In this document: one piece after another, positions 53,733-63,830 of the stretch
Layout of the letters: every line of letters begins with the position of its first letter
Position numbering within the stretch: the first letter of the stretch is position 1
From: Methylomonas methanica
GTDB lineage: Bacteria; Pseudomonadota; Gammaproteobacteria; Methylococcales; Methylomonadaceae
Assembly (NCBI RefSeq): GCF_001644035.1
Contig: NZ_LUUG01000057.1
Span: 1 to 64,000 of the forward strand
Length of the DNA stretch: 64,000 bases
Direction: 5' to 3'
The notes under the pieces: generated by a model
Database searches by the model: none
What the model was told of the DNA's origin: nothing
The model's input: only the letters and a program-made list of their open reading frames with translations
Program-made: the position numbers and the translations under genes

Positions 53733-54473
53733 TTAAACAACTTCAGTTCTAAATTCTTTCAACAAAGCTTCCTGCTCTGCGCTTAATGTTACTTTTCCAA
53801 GCATATCCGGGCGCCTCGACCACGTCCGTCCCAACGCCTGCTTCATACGCCATCGTTTGATGTCGGCATGATTTCCGCCGAGTAGTACATCCGGGACGTC
53901 GCCAATATCGCTATGCTCGGGCCGCGTATAATGCGGACAATCCAACAACCCATCAAAATGCGAATCTTGTTTAGCGGATTCTTCATCGCCAAGTACGCCA
54001 GGAATTAACCTGGTAACCGCATCAATTACTATCAAGGCTGCCAGCTCGCCACCACTGATTACGTAATCCCCCAGCGACCATTCTTCGTCACAAGCATGCT
54101 GGATAAAGCGCTCGTCTATACCTTCATAGCGACCGGACACGAGGATCAATTGATCATAGCAACTCGCATCCAACAACAACTCCTGACTAAGCAAACGCCC
54201 CTGCGGACTCAAGCAAATCACTTTGCTGTTAGCCAAGACATTATGCTGTTTGGCGGCATCTACCGCGTCGAGCAAAGGTTGGCATTTCATCACCATTCCC
54301 GGCCCGCCGCCATAAGGTCTATCATCCACTGTCCGGTGTTTATCGTGCGCGTAATCCCGAGGATTCCAAACAGACAAATCAACCAAGCCGCGCTCAATTG
54401 CTCTACCAGTTACCCCGTAACCAGCGGCATCAGATACCATATCAGGAAAGAGACTGATAACATCGAAACGCAT
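53733..54473 (-). CDS. trmD: tRNA (guanine-N1)-methyltransferase
   Basis: 246 residues from the ATG at 54473, eight bases past the rimM stop; a longer frame to 54500 would overlap rimM. The trefoil-knot SPOUT core shows [32 protein letters not shown] and [22 protein letters not shown]. It methylates G37 in tRNAs. Confidence 0.97.
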   Translation of the reverse strand: MRFDVISLFPDMVSDAAGYGVTGRAIERGLVDLSVWNPRDYAHDKHRTVDDRPYGGGPGMVMKCQPLLDAVDAAKQHNVLANSKVICLSPQGRLLSQELLLDASCYDQLILVSGRYEGIDERFIQHACDEEWSLGDYVISGGELAALIVIDAVTRLIPGVLGDEESAKQDSHFDGLLDCPHYTRPEHSDIGDVPDVLLGGNHADIKRWRMKQALGRTWSRRPDMLGKVTLSAEQEALLKEFRTEVV

Positions 54474-54481
54474 GCCTTGAG

Positions 54482-54991
54482 TTAAAAGTCGGGATCCCAA
54501 TCGACGATAATCAGGCCATCGTCAAGATCGATTTTTAAAATAGTACTCTGCTGCAAGAAAGGAATCAGGCGCTCTACGTCGCCATCTACTACCACCAGCA
54601 CGTCATTAGCGCCGGTCTCTAGCAGATAGTCAACCTTGCCTAATTTGCAACCTTCTTGATTGCGTACTTCCAGTCCGATCAGATCGGCCCAATAATATTC
54701 GCCATCGCCGGCTTTGGGTAGTTGTTGCTTGCGTATCAGAATATCCGCCCCCATCAACTCAGCGGCAAGATCTCTATCGCTAATGCCTTGCAACTCTGCC
54801 ACTACTAAGCTGCCTTGCCGCCTACCACCAAGCAATTTAACTTCTTGGATTTGGCTATTCTTCTGGAGAATCCACGGCGAATACTGCAATATGTTTTCGC
54901 GGGGGTCAGTGAAAGAGTAGACTTTTACCCATCCTTTTACACCAAAAACGCCGGACACTTGGCCGACGTTCAAAAATTCCCCTGCTGGCAA
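54482..54991 (-). CDS. rimM: 16S rRNA processing protein RimM
   Basis: 169 residues. The N-terminal [26 protein letters not shown] is characteristic. The C-terminal PRC-barrel contains [12 protein letters not shown] and [21 protein letters not shown]. Assists 30S maturation. Lies eight bases after rpsP in the conserved operon. Confidence 0.96.
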   Translation of the reverse strand: MPAGEFLNVGQVSGVFGVKGWVKVYSFTDPRENILQYSPWILQKNSQIQEVKLLGGRRQGSLVVAELQGISDRDLAAELMGADILIRKQQLPKAGDGEYYWADLIGLEVRNQEGCKLGKVDYLLETGANDVLVVVDGDVERLIPFLQQSTILKIDLDDGLIIVDWDPDF

Positions 54992-54999
54992 AACTAAAA

Positions 55000-55251
55000 T
55001 TAAGCGACTGCTTTATCGGCGTCTTTGATCAATCTAGCGACGCGATCAGTAGGTTGCGCGCCATTGGATTTCCAGTATTGGACGCGTTCGCTATCCAATA
55101 CCAATCTTTGCTCACCACCGCGGGCTAAAGGATTGAAGAAACCTACGCGCTCAATGTAACGACCATCGCGACTGCTTCTGCTGTCGGTAACAACAACATG
55201 ATAGAAAGGACGATTCTTAGCGCCGCCTCTGGACAAACGAATGCTTACCAT
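55000..55251 (-). CDS. rpsP: 30S ribosomal protein S16
   Basis: 83 residues. [41 protein letters not shown] and [19 protein letters not shown] are the S16 signature. First gene of the operon; an 88-base gap separates it from ffh. Confidence 0.97.
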   Translation of the reverse strand: MVSIRLSRGGAKNRPFYHVVVTDSRSSRDGRYIERVGFFNPLARGGEQRLVLDSERVQYWKSNGAQPTDRVARLIKDADKAVA

Positions 55252-55339
55252 TTGGATACCTTAAATAACATTGAATCAAAAAACTTAATCAAACTATTCT
55301 ACGCGATTTTTACAATAAGTGAAGGACAAATTACGACAA

Positions 55340-56695
55340 TCACATTCTCATGCCGCGCATATTGCTCTTCAAGCCACGCATCATGTTTGCAATATTACCC
55401 TTGCTGAATTTTTTCATCATCTTTTCCATCATTTGATGCTGCTTCAACACACGATTTACAGCCTGCAAGTCCAAACCGCAACCATCGGCGATACGTTGCT
55501 TCCGACCGCCTTTAATCAGATCGGGAAAACGCCGCTCTTGTTTGGTCATTGAGTTGATGACGGCAATCTGATGCGCCAGATCCTTGTCGTTGACTTTATC
55601 CTTAATATCTTTGGGCACGCCGCCCATACCCGGCAGCTTATCCATCATCGCGCCAAGCCCGCCCATATTCTGCATTTGTTCGAGTTGCTCCTTCAGGTCG
55701 TTCAAATCGAAGCTCTTGCCTTTTTGCAGCTTTTTGGCTAATTGCTCGGCCTTTTTCTTGTCGACATTTTGCTCGATATTCTCGATCAGCGACAACATAT
55801 CGCCCATACCGAGAATACGTGAAGCCAACCGATCAGGATAGAAAGGCTCCAAAGCGTCGGTTTTTTCGCCGACACCGATAAATTTGATCGGTTTGCCGGT
55901 AATATGCCTGATGGACAGTGCCGCACCCCCGCGCGCATCGCCGTCGGCCTTGGTCAGTATCACGCCGGTCAATGGCAGAGCGTCATGAAAAGCCTTAGCG
56001 GTATTCGCGGCATCCTGGCCCGTCATGCTATCCACCACGAACAAAGTCTCAATCGGCTTGATCGCGGCATGCAAAGCCTTGATTTCAGCCATCATCTCGT
56101 CATCGACATGCAAACGACCGGCGGTATCGACGATAACCACATCTAAAAATTGACGCTTTGCCGCATCTATAGCTCTGTTAACAATGTCGACCGGATTTTC
56201 GCTGGCATCGCTTTCGAAAAACTTTAAGCCAACATCTGCGGCCAATGTCTCCAATTGCTTAATCGCCGCAGGGCGATAAACGTCAACACTAACCACCCCA
56301 ACTTTTTTCTTTTTCTTTTCTTTTAGATGGCGGCCTAATTTTGCCACCGTAGTCGTTTTGCCCGCACCTTGCAGACCCGCCATCAATACGATTGCCGGCG
56401 GATTGGTACGTAGATTCAGCTCTTCGTTAGCCGAGCCCATCACCTTGACCAATTCCGACTGCACCACCTTGATCAGTGCCTGCCCAGGAGTCAAACTGGT
56501 TTGAACTTCCTGACCCAACGCGCGCTGAGTAACTTGATCGATAAAATCGGTCACCACCGGCAAAGCAACATCGGCTTCCAGCAAAGCCATTCTTACTTCG
56601 CGCATGGTGTCCTGGATATTGCTCTCGGTCAGACGACCTTGGCCTTTAATTTTTTTTAGCGTGCCACTGAGGCGATCGGATAAATTATCAAACAT
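55340..56695 (-). CDS. ffh: Signal recognition particle protein Ffh
   Basis: 451 residues. The N-domain starts MFDNLSDRLSGTLKKIKG; the GTPase has GLQGAGKT (107-114), DVYRPAA, VIVDTAGRLHVD and TKADGDARGG. The Met-rich M-domain (MQNMGGLGAMMDKLPGMGG, QMMEKMMKKF) binds 4.5S RNA and signal peptides. It co-translationally targets membrane proteins together with FtsY. Divergent from the CcsA/HemX-like gene. Confidence 0.97.
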   Translation of the reverse strand: MFDNLSDRLSGTLKKIKGQGRLTESNIQDTMREVRMALLEADVALPVVTDFIDQVTQRALGQEVQTSLTPGQALIKVVQSELVKVMGSANEELNLRTNPPAIVLMAGLQGAGKTTTVAKLGRHLKEKKKKKVGVVSVDVYRPAAIKQLETLAADVGLKFFESDASENPVDIVNRAIDAAKRQFLDVVIVDTAGRLHVDDEMMAEIKALHAAIKPIETLFVVDSMTGQDAANTAKAFHDALPLTGVILTKADGDARGGAALSIRHITGKPIKFIGVGEKTDALEPFYPDRLASRILGMGDMLSLIENIEQNVDKKKAEQLAKKLQKGKSFDLNDLKEQLEQMQNMGGLGAMMDKLPGMGGVPKDIKDKVNDKDLAHQIAVINSMTKQERRFPDLIKGGRKQRIADGCGLDLQAVNRVLKQHQMMEKMMKKFSKGNIANMMRGLKSNMRGMRM

Positions 56696-56821
56696 AGCTG
56701 CGTCTTTATTTTTCTAGGGTTCCGGCGGATGTCTGCCAACACAAACGGATTACAACAATTGGTCTGCTTAGTTTAACATAACCGTATCGCAACACCTTTT
56801 GATTATTCCCCTGCCACCGCC

Positions 56822-57619
56822 ATGTACACCATACCCGTCGGCCTATTTTCGATATTAAGCTATGCGATTGCCGCAACATTGATCGTTAAAGAAATCTTTG
56901 GCGCCAAACAGCACCAGTTATCCATGCAACTAGCTTGGCTTGGCGCAGGGCTGCATAGTGTCTATACCGTCATGAACGTGCAAAATCATGAAGGATTCAA
57001 CTTCAGCTTTTTCAGCACAGCATCGCTGGCAGGCTTGGTTATTTGCCTTCTACTGTTAATTGCCTCGCTGGACAAACCGGTAGCAAAACTTGGGGTATTG
57101 ATTTTCCCAGTTGCAGCAGCGATGCTGGCTTTAGATATGAGCTATCCGGCAACACCGCACCTTCTGATCAATCATAATTGGCAGATGAGCACCCATATCT
57201 TGACATCGATATTAGCATTCAGCCTGTTAAATATTGCTGCATTACAAGCCATTTTATTGGCCATTCAGGATCAACAATTACGCCATCACCACCCCAAACG
57301 CTTTATGCTGGCTTTACCGCCTTTGCAGGCCATGGAATCGCTGCTGTTTCAAATGATTGCAACGGGATTACTGTTTTTGACCGCATCCTTGGTCACCGGC
57401 TTCTTTTTTGTTGAGGATTTATTTGCACAGCATTTGGTTCATAAAACCGTACTATCAATACTCGCCTGGATAATTTTTTCCGCACTACTGTTCGGCAGAA
57501 TTCGCTACGGCTGGCGCGGACAAAGCGCAATTCAGTGGACACTCATTGGCTTTACTTCATTACTGCTGGCCTATTTCGGCAGCAAAATGGTTTTGGAATT
57601 GATATTGAAAAAAGTTTGA
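56822..57619 (+). CDS. CcsA/HemX-like (YpjD) membrane protein
   Basis: 265 residues, eight predicted membrane helices (SILSYAIAATLIV, LAGLVICLLLLIASL, LGVLIFPVAAAMLAL, ISTHILTSILAFSLLNIAAL and others). The family is related to cytochrome c assembly proteins, but no WWD motif is apparent. In gammaproteobacteria this gene is regularly found divergent from ffh, where it may act in metal homeostasis (CorE/YpjD). Exact role uncertain. Confidence 0.82.
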   Translation: MYTIPVGLFSILSYAIAATLIVKEIFGAKQHQLSMQLAWLGAGLHSVYTVMNVQNHEGFNFSFFSTASLAGLVICLLLLIASLDKPVAKLGVLIFPVAAAMLALDMSYPATPHLLINHNWQMSTHILTSILAFSLLNIAALQAILLAIQDQQLRHHHPKRFMLALPPLQAMESLLFQMIATGLLFLTASLVTGFFFVEDLFAQHLVHKTVLSILAWIIFSALLFGRIRYGWRGQSAIQWTLIGFTSLLLAYFGSKMVLELILKKV

Positions 57620-57661
57620 GCATTTAATACAGCCCAAGACTAACAGACACAATATCCGCAG

Positions 57662-60157
57662 CTAAAATCCGGCGGAAACCAACGCAGCCTTCATGGTCAC
57701 AGCGACTTCAAGACCAGGTTTTTGAGCCAAAATATAATCCAGCATCATGCCAGCCGCATCGTAGATCCCTTGCTCCGTGTACAAATTAGCCAACTTGATT
57801 TGCACCAAAGTATCTTGAGGGAATTGACTTATGTAATTATTGTAAGCATCGATTGCGACCATAACATCACCATGTAGTCGCTGCATTTCCGCATACAAAG
57901 GCAAATAAAAGGGATTCAATTGCGACAAACACTGTAACGCCAGATTAGCAGTATGAATATCATCATTGTCGATACCGATATCTGCAATTCTTATCAGAGC
58001 CTGCTCGACCAACACCTCGCCACCGTCAACAATTTGTCTATATGCATCCAAAGCCTGAGCAGGTTTGTGTTGCAACTCAGCAGAGTAACCGGCAATCAAT
58101 TGTCGATATGGCTCGACCACCTGCTGATCTTGGTACTTGTCCAGACTCGCCAGCAAATCGCTCAATTCTTCGACTTTTTTATGCTTGAACAACAAGCCCG
58201 CGCGTTGCCTCAGACTTGATAGATTTCCATGACTTTTAGCCTTGGCAAAATGCCGCGTATTTTTATCATGAACAATCTCTACGAAGCGTTTTTCAAACTC
58301 GGCAAATTCAGCCTGAACATCTGCCGGTACCTCAGCGGCAATAGCCTTCCACAATCTTACACGCCCAAAACTTCTGTCCTTTCGATATTGCTCCATTACC
58401 AAACCAAAACTCGGTACATCCGCATATTCCTGTTGTCTGGCTTCGACTCTTTCGACCGCATCATCCAACAAGCGCATCAACTTTGTTGCACCTTCCTGAT
58501 AGGCGTCGTAGAAAACGTTGCCTAGCTGCTTCGCTTCTTCAGCACTCCATTCTTCATCGTTAAATGGCTTGGTCAACTTGATAAAACTTCTGATACCAAA
58601 GCTCTTTACCAGTTTGCTGTAATGCCTATGTTCTCGCTTAAACTTCTTCTCGATCTGATCTAGCCTTTTTTTATCCTTATAGTTTTCAATGACTCCATCA
58701 GCACTATACATCTCGTCGTTTATACGGCGCGCATTTTCCGCCAGACGGGCAATTCCTTTGATCTGAAATTGGGCACGCCCTATTTCATCAAGAATTTTTT
58801 TATGGTATTTATCATGTTCAGCGGATTCGCTAACTCGCTCGGCTACGATTTCTGTCACATTAATGGCGCCATCCGTAAACTCGATTTCGGATATGGGCAA
58901 ATACTCGATATTGTCGACTTTGGCAGAACCGCCGGAAATATTGAAAATCCGACATCCCATTTCCGATAACTGTTTCGCCTGGAAACTTAGCGAGAGAATG
59001 GCTTGAGCGAAATCGCAACTAGTAGGCGCCATAAAACCGGCATTTGTCTCTACTTGCAACGATGTCAGATTAAAGCGTGGCCCGGCCAGTTGTTCGTCGC
59101 TACCGGTGGCGTGAGTAAAGCCTTCCTTGGTGAAGCATAAGTCTACGCCGGCGAGCACAATTCTCTTGAATCCAAAATGATACGCCACACTTAACGCCGT
59201 ATTGGTCACGGTCGGCCCCGCACTGCCAATATTCGCTACGTTTAGTGGCGACGGCCACGGCAGTCGCGGACCAAGATAAAGCCCAAGGCCATGCCATTGA
59301 TTCACTAAAGTTGGGACAGTGTGGTAGGAATATACAAAAATCGGCTTGCTGCTGAACTCGAGCATTTCTTTGCTGATATCGAAGCTCAGCTCAGTCGGAT
59401 CCACTGAAAACACAAAATCCGGCTCGATATTGGCCTGTACTAACTGGCGAGAAATTCTGGAAACAGCAAAAACCACAACCTCGTTGCGATGCAACCTGAG
59501 CCATGGCAAAACCTCATCAAGTGAGGGGCCTCCTGCCAAAAGTAACACCGTCTTGTCGACAAAGGCCTTTTCGAGCAATTTTGCCGGCCTGCCATTATCG
59601 GCTAAATTAATAATCTGTCTGGCGATAAACGCCTCGCTACCCAACTCAACACTAATTTGCCAATGCAGTTGCGATAGCACTTCCGCGATGTACCAACTTA
59701 ACTCTGCATACTCCTCTATATAATCGTCTTGCGCACAAATTGCGTTGTAGGATCGTACTGCGTTGATATATAGATAATCGTTTATTTTGAAATTTTTAAT
59801 AGCCTCCGGCCATTGTTCCAAACCGATACACAGAATCTTCTCATCCAATCCATCAAGCAATTGGTTGTATTTTAACCCCTGCAATACGCCTTCCGGTTCA
59901 ATGAAGATGTAGCGCGTACCTTTTGGTAAAAACTTGCTTTGCAAGTATTTTGGCAGCAACCCGGAATCCGTGCCGATAATCACATTAAGCGCATCTTCAG
60001 CAAACAGATCCTTACCGTACTTCGCGTCAAACAGCGCTTCGGCACTAACTTTATCGAAGCTGTTTCTATTTAGGTTGAAAAAATATTTTTCGCCAAAGTT
60101 ATTTACGCATATTGGCCCTAAGTCATATTGTCTCACCTGATCAAGTTCATCAACCAT
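57662..60157 (-). CDS. Maf-type motility accessory glycosyltransferase (DUF115)
   Basis: 831 residues. The MAF_flag10/DUF115 domain occupies the centre, with KTVLLLAGGPSLDEVLPWL (about 198-216), VFAVSRISRQLVQANIEPDFVFSVDP and RIVLAGVDLCF. The C-terminal half has coiled-coil and TPR-like segments (LAGYSAELQHKPAQALDAYRQIVDG, VMVAIDAYNNYISQFPQ), useful for binding flagellin. In flagellar loci these proteins transfer nonulosonic acids or other sugars to flagellin. It lies 106 bases downstream of flagellin. No pseudaminic or legionaminic acid genes are in the window. Confidence 0.87.
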   Translation of the reverse strand: MVDELDQVRQYDLGPICVNNFGEKYFFNLNRNSFDKVSAEALFDAKYGKDLFAEDALNVIIGTDSGLLPKYLQSKFLPKGTRYIFIEPEGVLQGLKYNQLLDGLDEKILCIGLEQWPEAIKNFKINDYLYINAVRSYNAICAQDDYIEEYAELSWYIAEVLSQLHWQISVELGSEAFIARQIINLADNGRPAKLLEKAFVDKTVLLLAGGPSLDEVLPWLRLHRNEVVVFAVSRISRQLVQANIEPDFVFSVDPTELSFDISKEMLEFSSKPIFVYSYHTVPTLVNQWHGLGLYLGPRLPWPSPLNVANIGSAGPTVTNTALSVAYHFGFKRIVLAGVDLCFTKEGFTHATGSDEQLAGPRFNLTSLQVETNAGFMAPTSCDFAQAILSLSFQAKQLSEMGCRIFNISGGSAKVDNIEYLPISEIEFTDGAINVTEIVAERVSESAEHDKYHKKILDEIGRAQFQIKGIARLAENARRINDEMYSADGVIENYKDKKRLDQIEKKFKREHRHYSKLVKSFGIRSFIKLTKPFNDEEWSAEEAKQLGNVFYDAYQEGATKLMRLLDDAVERVEARQQEYADVPSFGLVMEQYRKDRSFGRVRLWKAIAAEVPADVQAEFAEFEKRFVEIVHDKNTRHFAKAKSHGNLSSLRQRAGLLFKHKKVEELSDLLASLDKYQDQQVVEPYRQLIAGYSAELQHKPAQALDAYRQIVDGGEVLVEQALIRIADIGIDNDDIHTANLALQCLSQLNPFYLPLYAEMQRLHGDVMVAIDAYNNYISQFPQDTLVQIKLANLYTEQGIYDAAGMMLDYILAQKPGLEVAVTMKAALVSAGF

Positions 60158-60263
60158 TTGCTACTTCTTGATTAAAGTTTACGGAATCTCACTAGCTACG
60201 CATCAGCTTAGCATTCCTATATTCAAATGCACCGACTATTCAGGCTAAATACTGCGGTTACTT

Positions 60264-61118
60264 CTATTTCAATAATTGCAATACGCCTTGGGTTACTTGA
60301 TTCGCCTGAGCCAACATCGCCGTACCCGCTTGTTGCAGAATCTGACTGCGGCTTAAATTTGCTGTTTCGGCAGCGAAATCGGCATCCATAATCCGCGAAC
60401 GAGCTGAACTTTGATTTTCAATGGAAGACTGTAGATTCGATATAGTGGTGGAAAACCGATTCTGAATTGCACCTAAATTCGAACGAAATGTATCGATTCT
60501 TCTGATTGCAGTATCAATAGCATTGATTGCTGAGCGCACATTTCCAGAGGTAGCAGCTGATCCAATTGAATGCTTGTTACCAAAAAGCGCGCTCAAACTT
60601 GTCACAGCTATCAAATCGGATACCGTAACAGATATCTGATTGTCTGCTGCCGTGTTAGCTCCAATCTGAAAGTTCGCATTCTTTAAAGAACCGTTTAGAA
60701 TTTTTTTGCCGTTGAATTCGGTATTCTGAATAATCCTTTTAACTTCTGCACCCAATTGCTTAAATTCGGTATGAAGCTTTTGCCTGTCTTCACCACTAAC
60801 AGCCGCTCTATTGGCCGCCTGGACCGCCAAGTCTCGCATCCTCTGCAAAGTCTCAGTGATTGTACCCATCCCGGCTTCCGCAGTTTGCGCCATGGAGATA
60901 CCGTCGTTGGCATTGCGCATGGCAACAGTCATACCGCGAATTTGCGATGTCATCCGGTCGGCAATCGCCAAACCGGCGGCATCGTCTTTAGCACTATTGA
61001 CTCTAAGACCTGATGATAAGCGCTCCATAGACATTTGCAGACTATCGTTAGTCCGCGTCAGAAACTTCTGACTATTCAATGACGCGATATTTGTATTGAT
61101 GACCATTGATGATGGCAT
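60264..61118 (-). CDS. fliC: Flagellin
   Basis: 284 residues, short for a flagellin: conserved D0/D1 ends with only a small variable middle (about 165-205). The N-terminus MVINTNIASLNSQKFLTRTNDSLQMSMERLSSGLRVN and the C-terminus FAAETANLSRSQILQQAGTAMLAQANQVTQGVLQLL are classic. The ATG at 61118 has GGGAG seven bases upstream. No good sigma-28 or sigma-54 element was found in front. Probably glycosylated by the Maf-type protein encoded downstream. Confidence 0.95.
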   Translation of the reverse strand: MPSSMVINTNIASLNSQKFLTRTNDSLQMSMERLSSGLRVNSAKDDAAGLAIADRMTSQIRGMTVAMRNANDGISMAQTAEAGMGTITETLQRMRDLAVQAANRAAVSGEDRQKLHTEFKQLGAEVKRIIQNTEFNGKKILNGSLKNANFQIGANTAADNQISVTVSDLIAVTSLSALFGNKHSIGSAATSGNVRSAINAIDTAIRRIDTFRSNLGAIQNRFSTTISNLQSSIENQSSARSRIMDADFAAETANLSRSQILQQAGTAMLAQANQVTQGVLQLLK

Positions 61119-61670
61119 GATCGTTCTCCCGGTTGATACTAAATGGAATAGGCATTATTGCCGCCACTAAACATCAATCACTTTTCATGCCAATATATAA
61201 AAATCCCTTTTAAATTCAACAATTAACAAAACAAGAGCTCTCTCAATATCATCAAACACAACTGAAACACACCTGATTAAAGCCCGTTTTGCCGCTTAAC
61301 CAGCCTTTAGGCAATTAGAACGACATTTTTTTGACTCCCCCCCCTCCGAAAACCATTGCCTAGAAAAACCACATGTCAAATACCTCACAACAAAGCCTAA
61401 AAACAAAATTAAAATCAATAACATGGAAAATTTTCGCGTAATTTGAAAATCGATATTTTAATGGATGAAAGGGTTACGAAAATATCGAGGAAAATTGTGA
61501 GCTAGAATCCGACAAACAATTGCCGGCCACAAAAGTGGAAGAGAAATGGAAGCGGCATTTCGTTGCCGCTAGGACAACGATCAATGAAATTAAGGGGTAT
61601 ATCGATACGCTGAAAAGCGTGTTTTCGGGATGATCTGGAAAAATACGAGGATAGGCCTGAGCTAGCCGAC
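61119..61670. other. Gap upstream of flagellin
   Basis: About 550 bases between fliT and the flagellin start. A run of eight C lies about 210 bases before the flagellin ATG. No gene or convincing promoter was recognised; a TTGGCATG about 75 bases upstream lacks the -12 GC of sigma-54 promoters. Confidence 0.5.
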
Positions 61671-62003
61671 TTAATAACTGCTATAAGCCAGCATTGCCTT
61701 ACGGCCACGGTCCAATACCGATTGCTGGGTAGCCGAGCGCATTTTTTGCTCTTCGATATAAGAAATAAAAACAGCATCTTGCTCAAGCATGGACTGAGCT
61801 AATTGCTTTAAAAGAAGTTTTTTAGGCTCGGAAAAGGCCGCAGTGGTCACAAAAAACTGTTCTAAATAATTTTGCCTGACGTCCAAAATATCAGCCAGAC
61901 GCTCCCATTCCGCCTTTACCATGCAATCTTGAATAGTATTGGCAAAACCTTGCAACTGCTGTTGCCACTCCAAGAAATCAGCATCCGCGTCATCGACAGA
62001 CAT
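61671..62003 (-). CDS. fliT: FliT-like flagellar chaperone
   Basis: 110 residues, helical, from the ATG at 62003 whose A is shared with the fliS stop TAA (TAATG); a longer frame to 62021 overlaps fliS more and is less likely. ADFLEWQQQLQGFANTIQDCMVKAEWERLADILDVRQNYLEQF resembles FliT, which guards FliD before secretion. Position after fliD-fliS supports it. Confidence 0.75.
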   Translation of the reverse strand: MSVDDADADFLEWQQQLQGFANTIQDCMVKAEWERLADILDVRQNYLEQFFVTTAAFSEPKKLLLKQLAQSMLEQDAVFISYIEEQKMRSATQQSVLDRGRKAMLAYSSY

Positions 62004-62389
62004 TAGGCAATCGCGTCCCAAGCTTCTTTAACCTCTTTCATCAACACAGTTACCTCATTCAATATGTCTTCGCTGTTTTCACTACTCGCCTGTAGCAACC
62101 TAAAATTGATGTAATCGTACAATTGGCGAAGATTGGCAGCAATTTCACCACCCTGCTCTAAGTCAAGCACCTCATTTAGACCGCCGACTATGCCGATTGC
62201 CTTGGATATATAGATGCTTTTCGCTTCCATATCGCCATGAGTAATTGCACCTTTAGCAGAATTGATTCGAGCCAAAAATCCTTCCATCAACATTTGTATC
62301 AATCGATGGGGAGATTCCTCGCCAAAATTGCTGGAGGTATGAACCTCAGCATATTGTCTAGCGCCTTTTCTATGAGCATCAACGTACAT
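62003..62389 (-). CDS. fliS: Flagellar export chaperone FliS
   Basis: 128 residues. ARQYAEVHTSSNFGEESPHRLIQMLMEGFLARIN and GGLNEVLDLEQGGEIAANLRQLYDYINFRLLQAS are the FliS signature. It keeps flagellin unfolded for secretion. Lies 17 bases after fliD. Confidence 0.94.
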   Translation of the reverse strand: MYVDAHRKGARQYAEVHTSSNFGEESPHRLIQMLMEGFLARINSAKGAITHGDMEAKSIYISKAIGIVGGLNEVLDLEQGGEIAANLRQLYDYINFRLLQASSENSEDILNEVTVLMKEVKEAWDAIA

Positions 62390-62406
62390 GGGAAAAAACC
62401 TCTATA

Positions 62407-63804
62407 TTACAAATTGTTGATCCAGTTACTTAAAAAAGAACCGGTTGATTTAAATTTGCCGACTGTAACATCCATCGCTGTAAATTGTTTTTGCAATGTC
62501 TTTTGTAGATTATCTAATCTAATCTGCACATCGGCTCTGCGATCTCCCAAGGTAGACAGTTGTTTTTTCAGCGATGTTTGCTGACTATCCAAAGGTCCAC
62601 CCGATTGCAACAAATTATCCAATTTTGAGTAAAGCCGAGTCGCCACACCGTCAGACGACGAAAACACATCGCTGACCGACTGTAAACTGGCGCTCAATGC
62701 AGTGTTAAGCTGCGTGCTATCCAATGACATCACACCATCTTTATCTATCTTCACGCCTATCATGGCTAATGAATTGTAATTCCCGGTCGCGGACGAAACC
62801 GGATTTGTCGAATCTTGTCTGATCTGTGAGTTCACATAACGCAGCGTTGCATCGCCGATTAGCGCGCCATTTCCGGAACTGCTACCGCTGGAGCCGCCAC
62901 CGTATTTACCCAAATCTTTGGCAGTCGTGTGTAGCTTGTTGTATGCGGTTACGAAACTTGTCAGAGTTTTATTGATAGCTTCATTATCCAAACTGACATC
63001 AACGTTCACCTTGGTCCCCACTTGAGCGGATTTCAAGTCTAAAGTCAGACCTTGTACTACGTCGGTTATCGAATTGGTGCTGCGCGTTGCGGTCTGACCA
63101 TCGACTTTGATAATAGCGTCGGCAGCGGTCGCCTGAGCGCTCAAATTGGAGGAAAAAACCTGTGACAATCCAGACGTATCGGTGTTGTTTCCATCGTCGT
63201 CACTACCTGTCACGGTAAATGCGTTTGCAAGCCCGGAGTTTTTGGCTGTGAGGACCAGCTTGGAAATTGTACCGGTGCCGGTGGAGTTGTCGACGTTAAC
63301 GATACTCGCGGTAACGGAGGTATTACCGGAAGCGTTGTTGATGGCATCTCTTATGCCTGTCAACGTATTATTACTGGAACCAACCGTCACGTTGAACGAG
63401 ACACCCGCTGTGGTAGCAATAGTCAAAGATCCCGTGCCAACGGTGGCAGCCGAACTGGCAAACTCCGCTGAAATGGATTTTTGCGCCTTTGCCAATTGGG
63501 TAACTTCCAGGGCATAAGAGCCGGCCACGGATCCCGCGCCAGCGGCAACTTTTAAGATTGACTCGTCGGCAGACGCGGCTTTATGCGTTTTGAACAGATT
63601 TCCATCTTTGAGTTTGTTTACCGCAGTCTGAAAATCAGACAACGCGCTTTTCAAGCTGCCAATCCCACTCAGCCTAGTATTTACCGAGTCTTCTTGTCGT
63701 TGAATAGCATTTAGTGCCGGCTGCCCGTCAGCCGCCACTAATTGCGTTACTAGGGAGTTAATATCGATACCGCTACCAATACCCGTTGACGATACTATGC
63801 TCAT
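62407..63804 (-). CDS. fliD: Flagellar filament cap FliD
   Basis: 465 residues. The N-terminus SSTGIGSGIDINSLVTQLVAADGQPALNAIQRQE and the C-terminal coiled coil TSLKKQLSTLGDRRADVQIRLDNLQKTLQKQFTAMD are typical. It caps the filament and folds flagellin at its tip. GGAGAG precedes the start. Confidence 0.95.
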   Translation of the reverse strand: MSIVSSTGIGSGIDINSLVTQLVAADGQPALNAIQRQEDSVNTRLSGIGSLKSALSDFQTAVNKLKDGNLFKTHKAASADESILKVAAGAGSVAGSYALEVTQLAKAQKSISAEFASSAATVGTGSLTIATTAGVSFNVTVGSSNNTLTGIRDAINNASGNTSVTASIVNVDNSTGTGTISKLVLTAKNSGLANAFTVTGSDDDGNNTDTSGLSQVFSSNLSAQATAADAIIKVDGQTATRSTNSITDVVQGLTLDLKSAQVGTKVNVDVSLDNEAINKTLTSFVTAYNKLHTTAKDLGKYGGGSSGSSSGNGALIGDATLRYVNSQIRQDSTNPVSSATGNYNSLAMIGVKIDKDGVMSLDSTQLNTALSASLQSVSDVFSSSDGVATRLYSKLDNLLQSGGPLDSQQTSLKKQLSTLGDRRADVQIRLDNLQKTLQKQFTAMDVTVGKFKSTGSFLSNWINNL

Positions 63805-63830
63805 GGCACTCTCCTCATCCGACTAACTTA

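Noticed and set aside
61119-61260. Possible sigma-28 or sigma-54 promoter for flagellin
   Set aside because: TTGGCATG lacks the -12 GC element and the GGCAATAA found lacks a matching -35 box.
61330-61340. Run of eight C upstream of flagellin as a phase-variation switch
   Set aside because: Too far (about 210 bases) from the start codon and not within a recognised promoter.
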